A stretch of 64,000 nt of DNA from Candidimonas nitroreducens (GTDB taxonomy: Bacteria; Pseudomonadota; Gammaproteobacteria; Burkholderiales; Burkholderiaceae_B): positions 248,001 to 312,000 of the forward strand of contig NZ_NJIH01000001.1 of assembly GCF_002209565.1 (NCBI RefSeq). The letters are read 5' to 3'. Below are positions 9,346 through 17,700 of this stretch, piece after piece; position 1 is the stretch's first letter; each line of letters begins with the position of its first letter. The notes beneath the pieces are model-generated. The model ran no database searches. It was not told the DNA's origin and saw only the letters and a program-made list of their open reading frames with translations. Position numbers and translations under genes: made by a program.

Positions 9346-9987
9346 TCATACGGCAGCCAGACTCTTCATGTAGACGTCCACAAACAGGTTCAGCGCTTCG
9401 GTGGACTGTGTCATGCGAGCCCGCATCACAGCCCCTTCCCAGCCTAGCCAGAAATAATGCGCGTAAGCATGGCAGTCTATGTCCTGTGCTATTTCCCCGC
9501 TTTGCTGTGCAAGAAGCAGGCACTGGGCTATTTTTTCAGACCAGCCTGAAAAAATATTATTGAGCAGCTCGCGATAATTGGGCGGAAGGACACCGAGTTC
9601 CTGGCCGAAGCTTCCGACCAGACAGCCACGGGTAAATCGATGTCGCGCCATACCCCGCGCCGCATCCATGACAAAATTTCGGATACGCATTAACGGGGCA
9701 GCAGACTCATCCAGCAGCCAACGATCCAGCTTGCGCTGGAAATAGTCGTCATATGTCGCCAGCACGGCCACACCGAAAGCGTCCTTGTTCCGGAAGTGGT
9801 GGTAGAAGGATCCCTTCGGAACTCCCGCTCGCTGCAAGATGGCATCCAGGCCGGTTGCGGCAAACCCGCGTTCGGTCAGTAATTCCATGCCACAACGAAT
9901 CAGCACATCGCGTGTGCTGACATAAGGCAGGCCATGACCTTGGCTTGCCGCCGGGATCCTCTCGCCTGCAGAACGTTTAATGCCCAT
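9346..9987 (-). CDS. TetR/AcrR family regulator (AcuR-like)
   Basis: A 213-residue transcription repressor. The N-terminal helix-turn-helix is clear at about residues 46-72 (GLDAILQRAGVPKGSFYHHFRNKDAF). The C-terminal ligand domain, with a segment FTRGCLVGSFGQELG, resembles the acrylate-responsive AcuR/NemR branch. It is transcribed away from the ThDP gene that starts at 10360. A TetR-like operator, TAGACCGATTAGTCTA, sits at 10265-10280, and a similar site lies at 17438; both are plausible targets of this protein. The inducer is unknown. Confidence 0.9.
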   Translation of the reverse strand: MGIKRSAGERIPAASQGHGLPYVSTRDVLIRCGMELLTERGFAATGLDAILQRAGVPKGSFYHHFRNKDAFGVAVLATYDDYFQRKLDRWLLDESAAPLMRIRNFVMDAARGMARHRFTRGCLVGSFGQELGVLPPNYRELLNNIFSGWSEKIAQCLLLAQQSGEIAQDIDCHAYAHYFWLGWEGAVMRARMTQSTEALNLFVDVYMKSLAAV

Positions 9988-10069
9988 GTCGCCTCTACAT
10001 TTGCGCTAGCGAGCCAAATTATACAGATCGGGCAGAGTGGTTTCTGTGTGCTGGCCGAGCGATATAGGG

Positions 10070-10092
10070 TGTCATATTAGACTCATATGACA
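10070..10092. promoter_or_regulatory. Perfect inverted repeat, candidate operator
   Basis: TGTCATAT (10070-10077) and ATATGACA (10085-10092) are exact reverse complements separated by seven bases. The site lies in the 372-base gap between the divergent TetR gene and the ThDP gene. The half-site TGTCAT recurs in a smaller repeat at 17618-17634, before the Bug receptor gene. The binding protein is unknown. Confidence 0.45.
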
Positions 10093-10210
10093 TGTGATGA
10101 AACCATTGCTCCTGCATTCCGGAAGCTGCTTGAGCCAGGTATCGCCCATAAGGTGCTCATGAAATCGACCTCATAAGCCGATTTGGCTTCGGTGGCGATC
10201 TTTGGCTACG

Positions 10211-10236
10211 GCTGCCAATCGGCAGCAGTTTTTTCC
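10211..10236 (+). terminator. Rho-independent terminator inside a leader region
   Basis: GCTGCC (10211-10216), loop AATC, GGCAGC (10221-10226), then AG and a run of T. This is a compact intrinsic terminator reading rightward. No plus-strand gene ends nearby: narI and its PPIase end 950 bases earlier, beyond a minus-strand gene. It is therefore either an attenuator in a long leader of the ThDP gene (start 10360) or the 3' end of a small RNA from about 10090. A second small hairpin, AAGCC-GATTT-GGCTT, precedes it at about 10177. Confidence 0.45.
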
Positions 10237-10264
10237 GAAAAACGCCGAGAAGCCATGGTTTTTA

Positions 10265-10280
10265 TAGACCGATTAGTCTA
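10265..10280. promoter_or_regulatory. TetR-type operator candidate
   Basis: TAGACCGATTAGTCTA is an inverted repeat with five-base arms (TAGAC and GTCTA). It has the TAGACC layout known from NemR/AcuR-class TetR operators. It lies 80 bases before the ThDP gene and 278 bases before the divergent TetR gene. A near copy, TAGACCAATAAGTCTG, is at 17438-17453. Confidence 0.55.
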
Positions 10281-10359
10281 GAATTTGCGGCAACCTGGCT
10301 ATATGGTACCGCCCGCAGGTCCGATAGTGGGTATGGGATTAAATTGGAAAAGGATGGCT

Positions 10360-12000
10360 ATGACGTATCGAGTCGCGGATGCGATTGTGGATAGTATGGT
10401 CGCGCATGGCGCGGATCGTGGGTTCGGCGTTCCCGGAGAAAGCTTTCTGGCGCTACTGGATGCGCTGTATGCGAGAGAAGACTTTGACCTGGTCACATGC
10501 CGACACGAGGGTTCCGCCGCCTTGGCGGCGATTGCGGACGCCAAGTTGACGGGGCGTGCCGGGATTGTCATGGCAAGCCGCGGGCCTGGGGCGTTCAATG
10601 CCGCGATTGGCGTACATGTGGCTGCCGAAGAGGCGATCCCGTTGATTCTCTTGATTGGGCAAGTGGATGCGCCGAGTTTGGGCAGAGGCGCGGTTCAGGA
10701 AATCGATTCCGCAAAAGCATTTTCGGGCCTGCTGAAATGGTCCGGGTGCATTGATAGAGCCGTCCAGGCGCCCGAGATCATGGCGCGGGCTTTTGCGGCT
10801 GCCTCCTCGGGGACGCCCGGCCCCGTCATCGTGGAATTGCCCGAGGACGTTTTGACGGAACCTGCGGAAGCGCAGCCGGCACGTGTCCACGGTGTGGCGC
10901 TTGCTCAAGCGAGAATCGAAGATGCGGCCCGTGTCTACGAGCTGCTTGCCAAGGCCAGCCGCCCGATCTTGATCGTAGGGGGGGAATGCCGAAGCGATGA
11001 GTTTCGCAAAGATCTTCAAGCGCTCGTCGATCAATGGGACATTCCCATCGCCTTGACCAACAAGAATCAGGATCAGTTTTCGAATTCAGACCCTCATTGG
11101 CTTGGTCAATTGAGCTTTTTTACTTCTCCGGCGCATACGTCTCTTTTTAGCGAGGCAGATCTGTTGATCTCGATCGGCAGCCGTATGGGCGATCTGTCGT
11201 CGCTGGGTTTCTCGTTTCCGCGGCAGGGAACCAATCCGCAGACACTGGTTCACGTGTATCCGGATCCAGCAGCGATTGGCCGCCACTTTCAGACCCAGCT
11301 GCCAATAGTTTCCACGGCGCACAGCTTTGTCCGCGCGGCGCTGCAGCACGGCCGGACTGCGGCGGCATCCGGGTCATGGCTGCAGCGTGCGCAAGCAGCG
11401 GCCAAACTGACACATGGCTGGGAGCCCAGGAACTTGGCACCAGAAGATGTCATGGGGCATACGATCGCGGCGCTCGCTCAAGTCGCCAAGCATGATGCGA
11501 TCGTGACAACGGATTCCGGCAACTTCGCCTCCTGGGTTCATCGCATTTTCAAGATGACTCCTGCCAATCGTCTACTCGGTTCCGCCTGCGGTGCCATGGG
11601 ATCGGGCGTGCCCGCCGGTGTGGCCGCCGGCTTGCGCTACCCGGGGCGGGAAATTCTCGCTTTTGCGGGAGACGGCGGATTTCTCATGAATGGCAATGAA
11701 TTGGCCACTGCGGTGGGTAGAGGGCTGAATCTGCGGGTAATCGTGTCGAACAATGGATCGTATGGAACAATCCGTGCGCACCAGCAACGTCATTTCCCGA
11801 ATCGTGTCAGTGGCACTGATTTGACGAATCCCGACTTCTGCATGCTTGCGCAAGCATTTGGCGCGCATGGGTTCAGGGTAGCCCATTCGGGCGAGGCGCA
11901 ACGAATTGTGGAAAAAGCGATGAGCGTTGACGGGCCGGTACTCATTGAAGTACGCAACGATCCCGATGTCTCAATCGGATCTTCCCTCAAACAGAATTGA
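10360..12000 (+). CDS. Thiamine-diphosphate-dependent enzyme, acetolactate-synthase-like
   Basis: A 546-residue member of the pyruvate oxidase / acetolactate synthase / decarboxylase superfamily. The catalytic glutamate that activates ThDP is Glu50 (CRHEGSAALAA). The metal-ThDP motif GDG...NN is complete near residue 436 (AGDGGFLMNGNE, then VSNNGSYGTI). The ATG at 10360 has an AAAAGGA ribosome site seven bases upstream; TTG at 10285 and ATG at 10333 and 10354 are less convincing. The gene stands alone behind a TetR operator. The protein could be a 2-oxoacid decarboxylase, a carboligase or an oxalyl-CoA-decarboxylase-type lyase; the sequence does not decide. It is distinct from the second ThDP enzyme at 42197. 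Confidence 0.88.
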   Translation: MTYRVADAIVDSMVAHGADRGFGVPGESFLALLDALYAREDFDLVTCRHEGSAALAAIADAKLTGRAGIVMASRGPGAFNAAIGVHVAAEEAIPLILLIGQVDAPSLGRGAVQEIDSAKAFSGLLKWSGCIDRAVQAPEIMARAFAAASSGTPGPVIVELPEDVLTEPAEAQPARVHGVALAQARIEDAARVYELLAKASRPILIVGGECRSDEFRKDLQALVDQWDIPIALTNKNQDQFSNSDPHWLGQLSFFTSPAHTSLFSEADLLISIGSRMGDLSSLGFSFPRQGTNPQTLVHVYPDPAAIGRHFQTQLPIVSTAHSFVRAALQHGRTAAASGSWLQRAQAAAKLTHGWEPRNLAPEDVMGHTIAALAQVAKHDAIVTTDSGNFASWVHRIFKMTPANRLLGSACGAMGSGVPAGVAAGLRYPGREILAFAGDGGFLMNGNELATAVGRGLNLRVIVSNNGSYGTIRAHQQRHFPNRVSGTDLTNPDFCMLAQAFGAHGFRVAHSGEAQRIVEKAMSVDGPVLIEVRNDPDVSIGSSLKQN

Positions 12001-12078
12001 GCGGCGTCGGCTATCGCCTGTGGCGAGGGGAGGCGGCCGGCGGCGCGCACCCCGCGGCACTGTGGCCGACGGGGCGCG

Positions 12079-12108
12079 GCGTGTGTTGCCTATGCGTGTG
12101 TTGCCTAT
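12079..12108. repeat. 15-bp tandem duplication
   Basis: GCGTGTGTTGCCTAT occurs twice without a gap (12079-12093 and 12094-12108), immediately downstream of the prpD stop. It looks like a simple slippage duplication between the convergent ThDP and prpD genes. No hairpin with a T-run was seen here. Confidence 0.8.
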
Positions 12109-12112
12109 CCGC

Positions 12113-13564
12113 CTATATAACGTACAAATCCACGTACTCATGCACGGGCATGGCCTCGAGCGTCTTCTGGTCGAGCGAGGCCTCCAGAATGCGCTGCTGC
12201 TGGCGGGCCGGGAACTGGCGCGCCAGGTTGGTGCGGAACTTGGCCTCCAGCAGCGGGATGCCCTCTGCGCGGCGGCGCTTGTGGCCGATCGGGTATTCGC
12301 AGACGATCTCCTCCAGCTGGCTGCCGTCCTTGAACTCCACGGTCAGGGCATTGGCGATCGAGCGCTTGTCCGGGTCGTGGTAGTCGCGCGTGAAGGCCGG
12401 GTCTTCGACGCAGATGATTCTGTCGCGCAGCGCGTCGATGCGCGGGTCGGCCGCTACCGAGTCTTCGTAGTCGGCCGCGGTCAGCCGCCCGAACAGCACC
12501 GGCACGGCCACCATGTACTGGATGCAGTGGTCGCGGTCGGCGGGGTTGTTCAGCGGCCCCTTCTTGTCGATGATGCGGATGCAGGCCTCGTGCGTGCGGA
12601 TGGTGATTCTCTCGATGTCCTCGGCCGACTTGCCCGCCGCCTGGAGCTGGCCGTGCAGCTGCATCGCGCATTCCACCGCGGTCTGCGAGTGGAACTCGGC
12701 CGGAAACGAGATCTTGAACAGCACGTTTTCCATCACGTAGCTGCCGTAGGGGCGCTGGAACGTGAAGGGCTGGCCCTTGAACAGCACGTCGTAGAAGCCC
12801 CAGGTCTTGGCCGTCAGCACCGACGGATAGCCCATCTCGCCGGTGCGCGCCATCAGCGCCAGGCGCACGGCGCGGCTGGTGGCGTCGCCCGCCGCCCAGC
12901 TCTTGCGGCTGCCGGTGTTCGGCGCGTGGCGGTAGGTGCGCAGGCTCTGGCCGTCGACCCAGGCCAGCGACACGGCGTTCAGCGTCTCGTCACGCGTCAG
13001 GCCCAGCATCTGCGAGACCACCGCGGTCGAGGCCACCTTGACCAGCACCACGTGATCCAGGCCCACTTTGTTGAAGGAGTTCTCCAGCGCGATGCAGCCC
13101 TGGATCTCGTGCGCCTTGATCATGCCGGTGAGCACCTCGCGCATGGTCAGCGGCGCCTTGCCCGCGGCCACCGCGGTGCGCGAGAGCCAGTCGGCCGTGG
13201 CCAGGATGCCGCCCAGGTTGTCCGACGGGTGGCCCCATTCGGCGGCCAGCCACGTGTCGTTGAAGTCGAGCCAGCGGATGATGGCGCCGATGTTGAAAGC
13301 GGCCTGCACCGGGTCGAGCTGGAATTGGGTGCCCGGCACCTTGGCGCCGTGCGGCACCACCGTGCCCGGCACGATGGGCCCGAGCAGCTTGCGGCAGGCC
13401 GGGTATTCCAGCGCCTCCAGGCCGCAGCCCAGGGTGTCGATCAGGCAGTTGCGTGCCGTTTCATAGGCCAGATCGCTCTGGATCGTGTAGTCGAGAACGT
13501 AGTCGACGATGTCGACCAGCACCTGGTCGGGCGCGGGCCGAACGTTCGAGATAGGCGAGGACAT
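12113..13564 (-). CDS. prpD: 2-methylcitrate dehydratase
   Basis: A 483-residue cytosolic enzyme of the methylcitrate cycle that dehydrates 2-methylcitrate to 2-methylaconitate (or directly toward methylisocitrate, depending on the partner). It belongs to the MmgE/PrpD family; typical blocks are [40 protein letters not shown] and [30 protein letters not shown]. It starts 15 bases after prpC ends and is clearly in the same transcript. The complementary strand holds a long open frame that is only a GC-driven shadow. No acnD or prpB is adjacent. Confidence 0.96.
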   Translation of the reverse strand: MSSPISNVRPAPDQVLVDIVDYVLDYTIQSDLAYETARNCLIDTLGCGLEALEYPACRKLLGPIVPGTVVPHGAKVPGTQFQLDPVQAAFNIGAIIRWLDFNDTWLAAEWGHPSDNLGGILATADWLSRTAVAAGKAPLTMREVLTGMIKAHEIQGCIALENSFNKVGLDHVVLVKVASTAVVSQMLGLTRDETLNAVSLAWVDGQSLRTYRHAPNTGSRKSWAAGDATSRAVRLALMARTGEMGYPSVLTAKTWGFYDVLFKGQPFTFQRPYGSYVMENVLFKISFPAEFHSQTAVECAMQLHGQLQAAGKSAEDIERITIRTHEACIRIIDKKGPLNNPADRDHCIQYMVAVPVLFGRLTAADYEDSVAADPRIDALRDRIICVEDPAFTRDYHDPDKRSIANALTVEFKDGSQLEEIVCEYPIGHKRRRAEGIPLLEAKFRTNLARQFPARQQQRILEASLDQKTLEAMPVHEYVDLYVI

Positions 13565-13579
13565 GGAGCAGGTTTCCTA

Positions 13580-14737
13580 TTATTTGCGCTTTTCGATGGG
13601 CACGAACTTGCGGTCTTCCGGGCCTACGTAGTTGGCGGTGGGGCGGATGATCTTGTTGTCGGCGCGCTGCTCGAGGATGTGCGCGGCCCAGCCCGCGGTG
13701 CGCGCGATCACGAACAGCGGCGTGAACATGGCGGTGGGCACGCCCATCATGTGGTACGACACGGCCGAGAACCAGTCCAGGTTGGGGAACATCTTCTTGG
13801 CGTCCCACATCACGGTCTCGAGCCGCTCGGCAATGTCGTACATCTTGGTGCTGCCCTGTTTGCGCGAGAGCTTGCGGGCGACTTCCTTGATGACCTTGTT
13901 GCGCGGGTCGGAGACGGTGTAGACCGGGTGGCCGAAGCCGATGACCACTTCCTTGTTCTCGACGCGCCGGCGAATGTCGGCCTCGGCCTCGTCGGGCGAG
14001 TCGTAGCGCTTCTGGATCTCGAAGGCGACCTCGTTGGCCCCGCCGTGCTTGGGCCCGCGCAGCGCGCCGATGCCGCCGACCAGCGCCGAGTACATGTCCG
14101 AGCCGGTGCCGGCGATGACGCGGCAGGTGAAGGTCGAGGCGTTGAATTCGTGCTCGGCGTACAGGATCAGCGAGGTGTGCATGGCGCGCACCCAGTCGCC
14201 GCTGGGTTCGGTGCCGTGCAGCAGGTGCAGGAAGTGCCCGCCGATGCTGTCGTCCTCGGTCTGCACGTCGATGATGCGGCCGTTGTGGCTGTAGTGGTAC
14301 CAGTACAGCAGCGCCGAGCCCAGGCTGGCCATGAGGCGGTCGGCGATGTCGCGCGCATCCGGCGCGTTGTGGTCGTCCTTCTCGGGCAGCACGCAGCCCA
14401 GCACGGAAGCCGCGGTGCGCATCACGTCCATGGGGTGGCTGGCCGCGGGCAGCGATTCCAGCACATTCTGCAGCTGGGCGGGCAGGCCGCGCAGCTTGCG
14501 CAGCTTCTGCTTGTAGGCGGCCAGCTCGGCCTTGGTGGGCAGCTTGCCGTGGATCAGCAGGTGGGCGATTTCCTCGAATTCGCAGGTGTCGGCGATGTCG
14601 AGGATGTCGTAGCCGCGGTAGTGCAGGTCGTTGCCGCTGCGGCCCACCGAGCACAGCGCGGTGTTGCCGGCCGCAACGCCCGACAGCGCCACCGATTTCT
14701 TGGGCTTGAAGCCTGTCGGCGCAGAAGATTTAGCCAT
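13580..14737 (-). CDS. prpC: 2-methylcitrate synthase
   Basis: A 385-residue citrate-synthase-family enzyme that condenses propionyl-CoA with oxaloacetate. Short length, no N-terminal regulatory domain and the N-terminus [20 protein letters not shown] favour methylcitrate synthase over GltA. Active-site segments are visible: [42 protein letters not shown], and VIGFGHPVY with the catalytic histidine. It is the first gene of the prpC-prpD operon, transcribed away from the RamB-type regulator, with TGCGAA repeats between them. Confidence 0.96.
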   Translation of the reverse strand: MAKSSAPTGFKPKKSVALSGVAAGNTALCSVGRSGNDLHYRGYDILDIADTCEFEEIAHLLIHGKLPTKAELAAYKQKLRKLRGLPAQLQNVLESLPAASHPMDVMRTAASVLGCVLPEKDDHNAPDARDIADRLMASLGSALLYWYHYSHNGRIIDVQTEDDSIGGHFLHLLHGTEPSGDWVRAMHTSLILYAEHEFNASTFTCRVIAGTGSDMYSALVGGIGALRGPKHGGANEVAFEIQKRYDSPDEAEADIRRRVENKEVVIGFGHPVYTVSDPRNKVIKEVARKLSRKQGSTKMYDIAERLETVMWDAKKMFPNLDWFSAVSYHMMGVPTAMFTPLFVIARTAGWAAHILEQRADNKIIRPTANYVGPEDRKFVPIEKRK

Positions 14738-14788
14738 GGCGAGTTTCCTTCACTTTAATTGATGCTCGTTGAAGCAAGCATGAAAGGA

Positions 14789-14879
14789 TTCGCAGTCTAC
14801 GCAACATAGCGCAGCTTGTCATGGGAAACCATGCGAATCTCCGTGAATTGCTGGTTGCTGGTTTGCGAATTTTGCGAAT
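14789..14879. promoter_or_regulatory. Repeated TGCGAA operators in the prp promoter region
   Basis: Four copies of TGCGAA lie between the divergent prpC and regulator genes. One is inverted (TTCGCA, 14789-14794), one is at 14832-14837, and two are in perfect tandem as TTTGCGAAT at 14862-14870 and 14871-14879. RamB/MccR-type regulators are known to bind TTTGCAAA-like elements, so these are probable sites for the protein encoded at 14918, allowing both control of prpCD and autoregulation. Confidence 0.6.
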
Positions 14880-14917
14880 AACATGAGGCTCCAGAACTCC
14901 AATATCCGGGACTTTCC

Positions 14918-16375
14918 ATGCGCAAGATCTTCATGGGCGTGAGGCTGCGCCGGCTGCGCGAGGAGCGCAAGCTGACACAAGTGGCGTTGGCCCGCCTGCT
15001 GGGCCTGTCGTCCAGCTACCTCAATCAGCTGGAACAGAACCAGCGGCCGCTGACCATGGCCGTGCTGCTGCGCTTGAGCGAAGTGTGTGGCGTGGACATA
15101 CAGGCATTCTCCGACGATGCGGAAGCACGCATGGTGGCCGCGTTGCGCGAGGTCATCACGACTCTTCCGGCGTCCCCCGTGGGCGGGCGGGAGGAAGGGC
15201 GTATTTCGCAAGCCGAAATCCGTGAAATCGCGGCCAGCATGCCGGCCGTCGGACGAGCGTTGATCCAGCTGCATCGCCGGCATCGGGAAGCGGTCGAACG
15301 CCTGGAAACAATGGCGCAGATGGCCGACCAGCACGATGAGTCGCGACGCGGAGACCCCTTGGAGGCGCCCACCCAGCCATATGAAGAGGCGCGCGACTTC
15401 TTCTTCACGCACCACAATCACTTCGCCGAGCTCGATGCGCATGCCGAACGGTGCCATACGTCCTGGGGCCTGGCCGATGCTGCGCCGCCGGGCCTTGCGG
15501 ATCGGCTGGCGCAGCGATTGTCCGAACGGCACAAGGTTGTCGTCGAAACGCTGCCTGTAGAGACGAGCCTGCAGCGTGTTTATGATCCCGCCCACAGGCG
15601 GCTCGGCATGTCGCCGCATCTGGAGCCAGGCCAGCAGGCGTTCCAAATGGCCACGCAACTGGCCTTCCTGGAATCCAGCGCCATGCTCGACCACATGGCC
15701 GACGCGCCGCGTTTTTCGAGCGATGCCGTACGCCGCCTGGTGCGTATCGGGCTAGCCAACTATTTTGCCGCGGCATTGATTCTTCCCTACAAACGCTTCC
15801 TGGAGGCGGCCGAGGCATTGCATTACGATGTCGACCTGTTGGGCCAGCGCTTCGGCGTCAGCTTCGAGACGATTTGCCATCGCTTGAGCACGATGCAGCG
15901 GCCCGAGGCCCAGGGCGTGCCATTCTTCTTCATCCGCGTGGATAGGGCGGGCAATATTTCCAAGCGCCAGTCCGCCGCGCATTTCCATTTTTCGCGCGTG
16001 GGCGGCGCCTGCCCACTATGGAACGTGTACGAAGCCTTCTCTCAGCCCGGGCGCATTCTGCGGCAGCTGGCGCGCATGCCGGATGGGCGTGTCTACTTGT
16101 GGGTGGCGCGCACGGTTTCGCACCAGGTAGGCGGCTTCGGCCAGCCAGGCAAAGTGTTCGCCGTGGCGCTGGGCTGCGACGTCGAGCACGCTCATCGGCT
16201 GGTATACGCCAAGGGGCTGGATCTGTATGATCCGGGCGCGCCCACGCCCATCGGCATGGGCTGCAGGGTGTGCGAGCGGCCGCAATGCCCCCAGCGCGCC
16301 TTTCCGTACATCGGCCGGAGGCTGGACGTGAGCGAGGACGTGAGCGGTTTTGCCCCTTATCCGATGGCTGGCTGA
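14918..16375 (+). CDS. Short-chain fatty acyl-CoA regulator, RamB/MccR type
   Basis: A 485-residue one-component regulator. The N-terminal XRE helix-turn-helix spans residues 6-60 (LRRLREERKLTQVALARLLGLSSSYLNQLEQNQRPLT). The middle is an IrrE-like M78-peptidase-type domain without an intact zinc motif (RRLVRIGLANYFAAALILPY). The C-terminal DUF2083-like region ends in a cysteine group (CRVCERPQCPQRAFPY). Proteins of this architecture next to prp genes control propionate use and sense acyl-CoA or a methylcitrate-cycle intermediate. It is divergent from prpC, with TGCGAA repeats between. Confidence 0.9.
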   Translation: MRKIFMGVRLRRLREERKLTQVALARLLGLSSSYLNQLEQNQRPLTMAVLLRLSEVCGVDIQAFSDDAEARMVAALREVITTLPASPVGGREEGRISQAEIREIAASMPAVGRALIQLHRRHREAVERLETMAQMADQHDESRRGDPLEAPTQPYEEARDFFFTHHNHFAELDAHAERCHTSWGLADAAPPGLADRLAQRLSERHKVVVETLPVETSLQRVYDPAHRRLGMSPHLEPGQQAFQMATQLAFLESSAMLDHMADAPRFSSDAVRRLVRIGLANYFAAALILPYKRFLEAAEALHYDVDLLGQRFGVSFETICHRLSTMQRPEAQGVPFFFIRVDRAGNISKRQSAAHFHFSRVGGACPLWNVYEAFSQPGRILRQLARMPDGRVYLWVARTVSHQVGGFGQPGKVFAVALGCDVEHAHRLVYAKGLDLYDPGAPTPIGMGCRVCERPQCPQRAFPYIGRRLDVSEDVSGFAPYPMAG

Positions 16376-16460
16376 CGCCGCATACTCGCGACGACGCCTG
16401 TCGAGATCCCTGCGTCGGCTTGAACCCATTGTGCGGCGGGGCGCGGAGAACGGAAGCGGC

Positions 16461-17225
16461 TCACTGCGCCCCGTGGGTTTGGCGGGCCCAGTAGTCAAAC
16501 GTCGCCTTCACAATGGAGCGCTTGAGCAGATAGTCGTGCGCCTCGCTTGCCAGCTTATCGTCGACGGGAGTAAGCGGCCCGAATGCCTGGGCTCGAATTT
16601 GCATGCGTGCGGCGCGCTCCAGATATACGGAGAGGTAGGTGGCTTCTTCACAGGACGTGCCGGCTGTGAGGTAGCCGTGATGGGCGAGAATGATGGCGCG
16701 TTTGTTGCCTAGAGCCTCGGAAATAATGACCCCTTCTTGATCGGCGATCGGAACGCCAGGCCAGTCACCCAGGAAGGCGCAGTCATTGTGCAGGGGGGTC
16801 ATGTCCATTTGAGCAATTACCAGCGGCTGTCGCGCCGCAGCCAGCGCAGAAGCCCACGGAGAATGGGTATGAATGATCGAATGCACATCGGGGCGGGCGT
16901 CATACACCCAGAGATGAAAGCGCGTGGCCGGATTGGCCATGCCGTCTCCGCTCAGGGTATTCAAGTCTCGGTCGACCTCAATGAAGTCCTCCGGCTTCGC
17001 CTCGTCGAAGCCAAGCCCGAACTTGAGCGTCCAATAGGCGCCCGGGCGCTCTGAACGCACGCTGATCTGGCCAGCCAGGCCAGCTTCTTGTTCCGTCATG
17101 GCGAGGATTCGGCATGCATAGGCCATGGTCTGCTGCGTGCTTCGTTCTACAGCCTGCAGGTGCTGGGCCATTTCCCGAGTTGCGCGCTGATCGAAGTAGG
17201 ATTTTTCTCTAAGAGGTGTGTTCAT
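16461..17225 (-). CDS. Class II aldolase/adducin domain protein
   Basis: A 254-residue zinc-dependent aldolase-fold protein. The ATG at 17225 is preceded by a good GGAGAA; an in-frame GTG at 17258 is the alternative. Zinc-site candidates are the HTH of IIHTHSPWASAL and the HHG of ILAHHGYLTAG. The branch is adducin-like (LAGQISVR, RFHLWVYDARPDVHS), whose members are often of unknown function rather than true fuculose-phosphate aldolases. A paralogue lies at 21364. It is divergent from the Bug receptor gene, with a TetR-like operator between them, so it probably acts on the acid imported there. Confidence 0.88.
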   Translation of the reverse strand: MNTPLREKSYFDQRATREMAQHLQAVERSTQQTMAYACRILAMTEQEAGLAGQISVRSERPGAYWTLKFGLGFDEAKPEDFIEVDRDLNTLSGDGMANPATRFHLWVYDARPDVHSIIHTHSPWASALAAARQPLVIAQMDMTPLHNDCAFLGDWPGVPIADQEGVIISEALGNKRAIILAHHGYLTAGTSCEEATYLSVYLERAARMQIRAQAFGPLTPVDDKLASEAHDYLLKRSIVKATFDYWARQTHGAQ

Positions 17226-17437
17226 ACTGTTCTCCGGTTGTTTGCTTGTTGTGTTCACGGATCGCTTTCATTCGATCCCTGGCGGGCGCAATGGCTGCAC
17301 CGATGCCTTCCGGCCCCATTGCATCTGGCATGCAAGCACGCTATGGCTCGATGAGAGATGCGGGGACGAGCAAACCACCGTGTTTTTGCCCGCCAGCCTG
17401 AAGAGGTGATGTGGAATCGACCCGATATCTGCAATTC

Positions 17438-17453
17438 TAGACCAATAAGTCTG
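17438..17453. promoter_or_regulatory. TetR-type operator candidate, second copy
   Basis: TAGACCAATAAGTCTG differs from the site at 10265-10280 at four of 16 positions and keeps the AGAC-N6-GTCT arms. It lies in the 475-base gap between the divergent aldolase (start 17225) and Bug receptor (start 17701). The same gap holds an AT-rich stretch at about 17500-17560 and a second repeat at 17618, but no gene was seen in it. Confidence 0.5.
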
Positions 17454-17617
17454 TTTTTGTTATGAGTAATTTGGGAAAAAATTCAGACCAGAAAAACTTG
17501 AGAGCTTCGGGGTTGTATTTTATATATCATTGATATGTATGATAATAATCTAGAATAACGCAAACCTGCGTTATGGGCCTGATGCTTTCTCCCCATCATT
17601 TTTAGGGTTTATACTAA

Positions 17618-17634
17618 ATGACATTTTGTGTCAT
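17618..17634. promoter_or_regulatory. Short inverted repeat before the Bug receptor gene
   Basis: ATGACA (17618-17623) and TGTCAT (17629-17634) flank five bases. The half-sites match the core of the longer repeat at 10070-10092. It is 67 bases from the Bug start codon, in a likely promoter region. Weak on its own. Confidence 0.3.
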
Positions 17635-17700
17635 ATGAGAGCATTCTCTATCCCGTCGCGGACAATAACGATCCGCGAAGGAAAGGAAGAGGTGACATCT

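Noticed and set aside
10087-10176. A 29-residue ORF upstream of the ThDP gene
   Set aside because: No ribosome site, and it starts inside the inverted repeat; a non-coding leader explains the region better.
11927-14758. A 943-codon open frame antisense to prpC and prpD
   Set aside because: It is rich in H, R, V, A and G with no domain and exactly mirrors two well-recognised genes; such frames arise from high GC at third codon positions.
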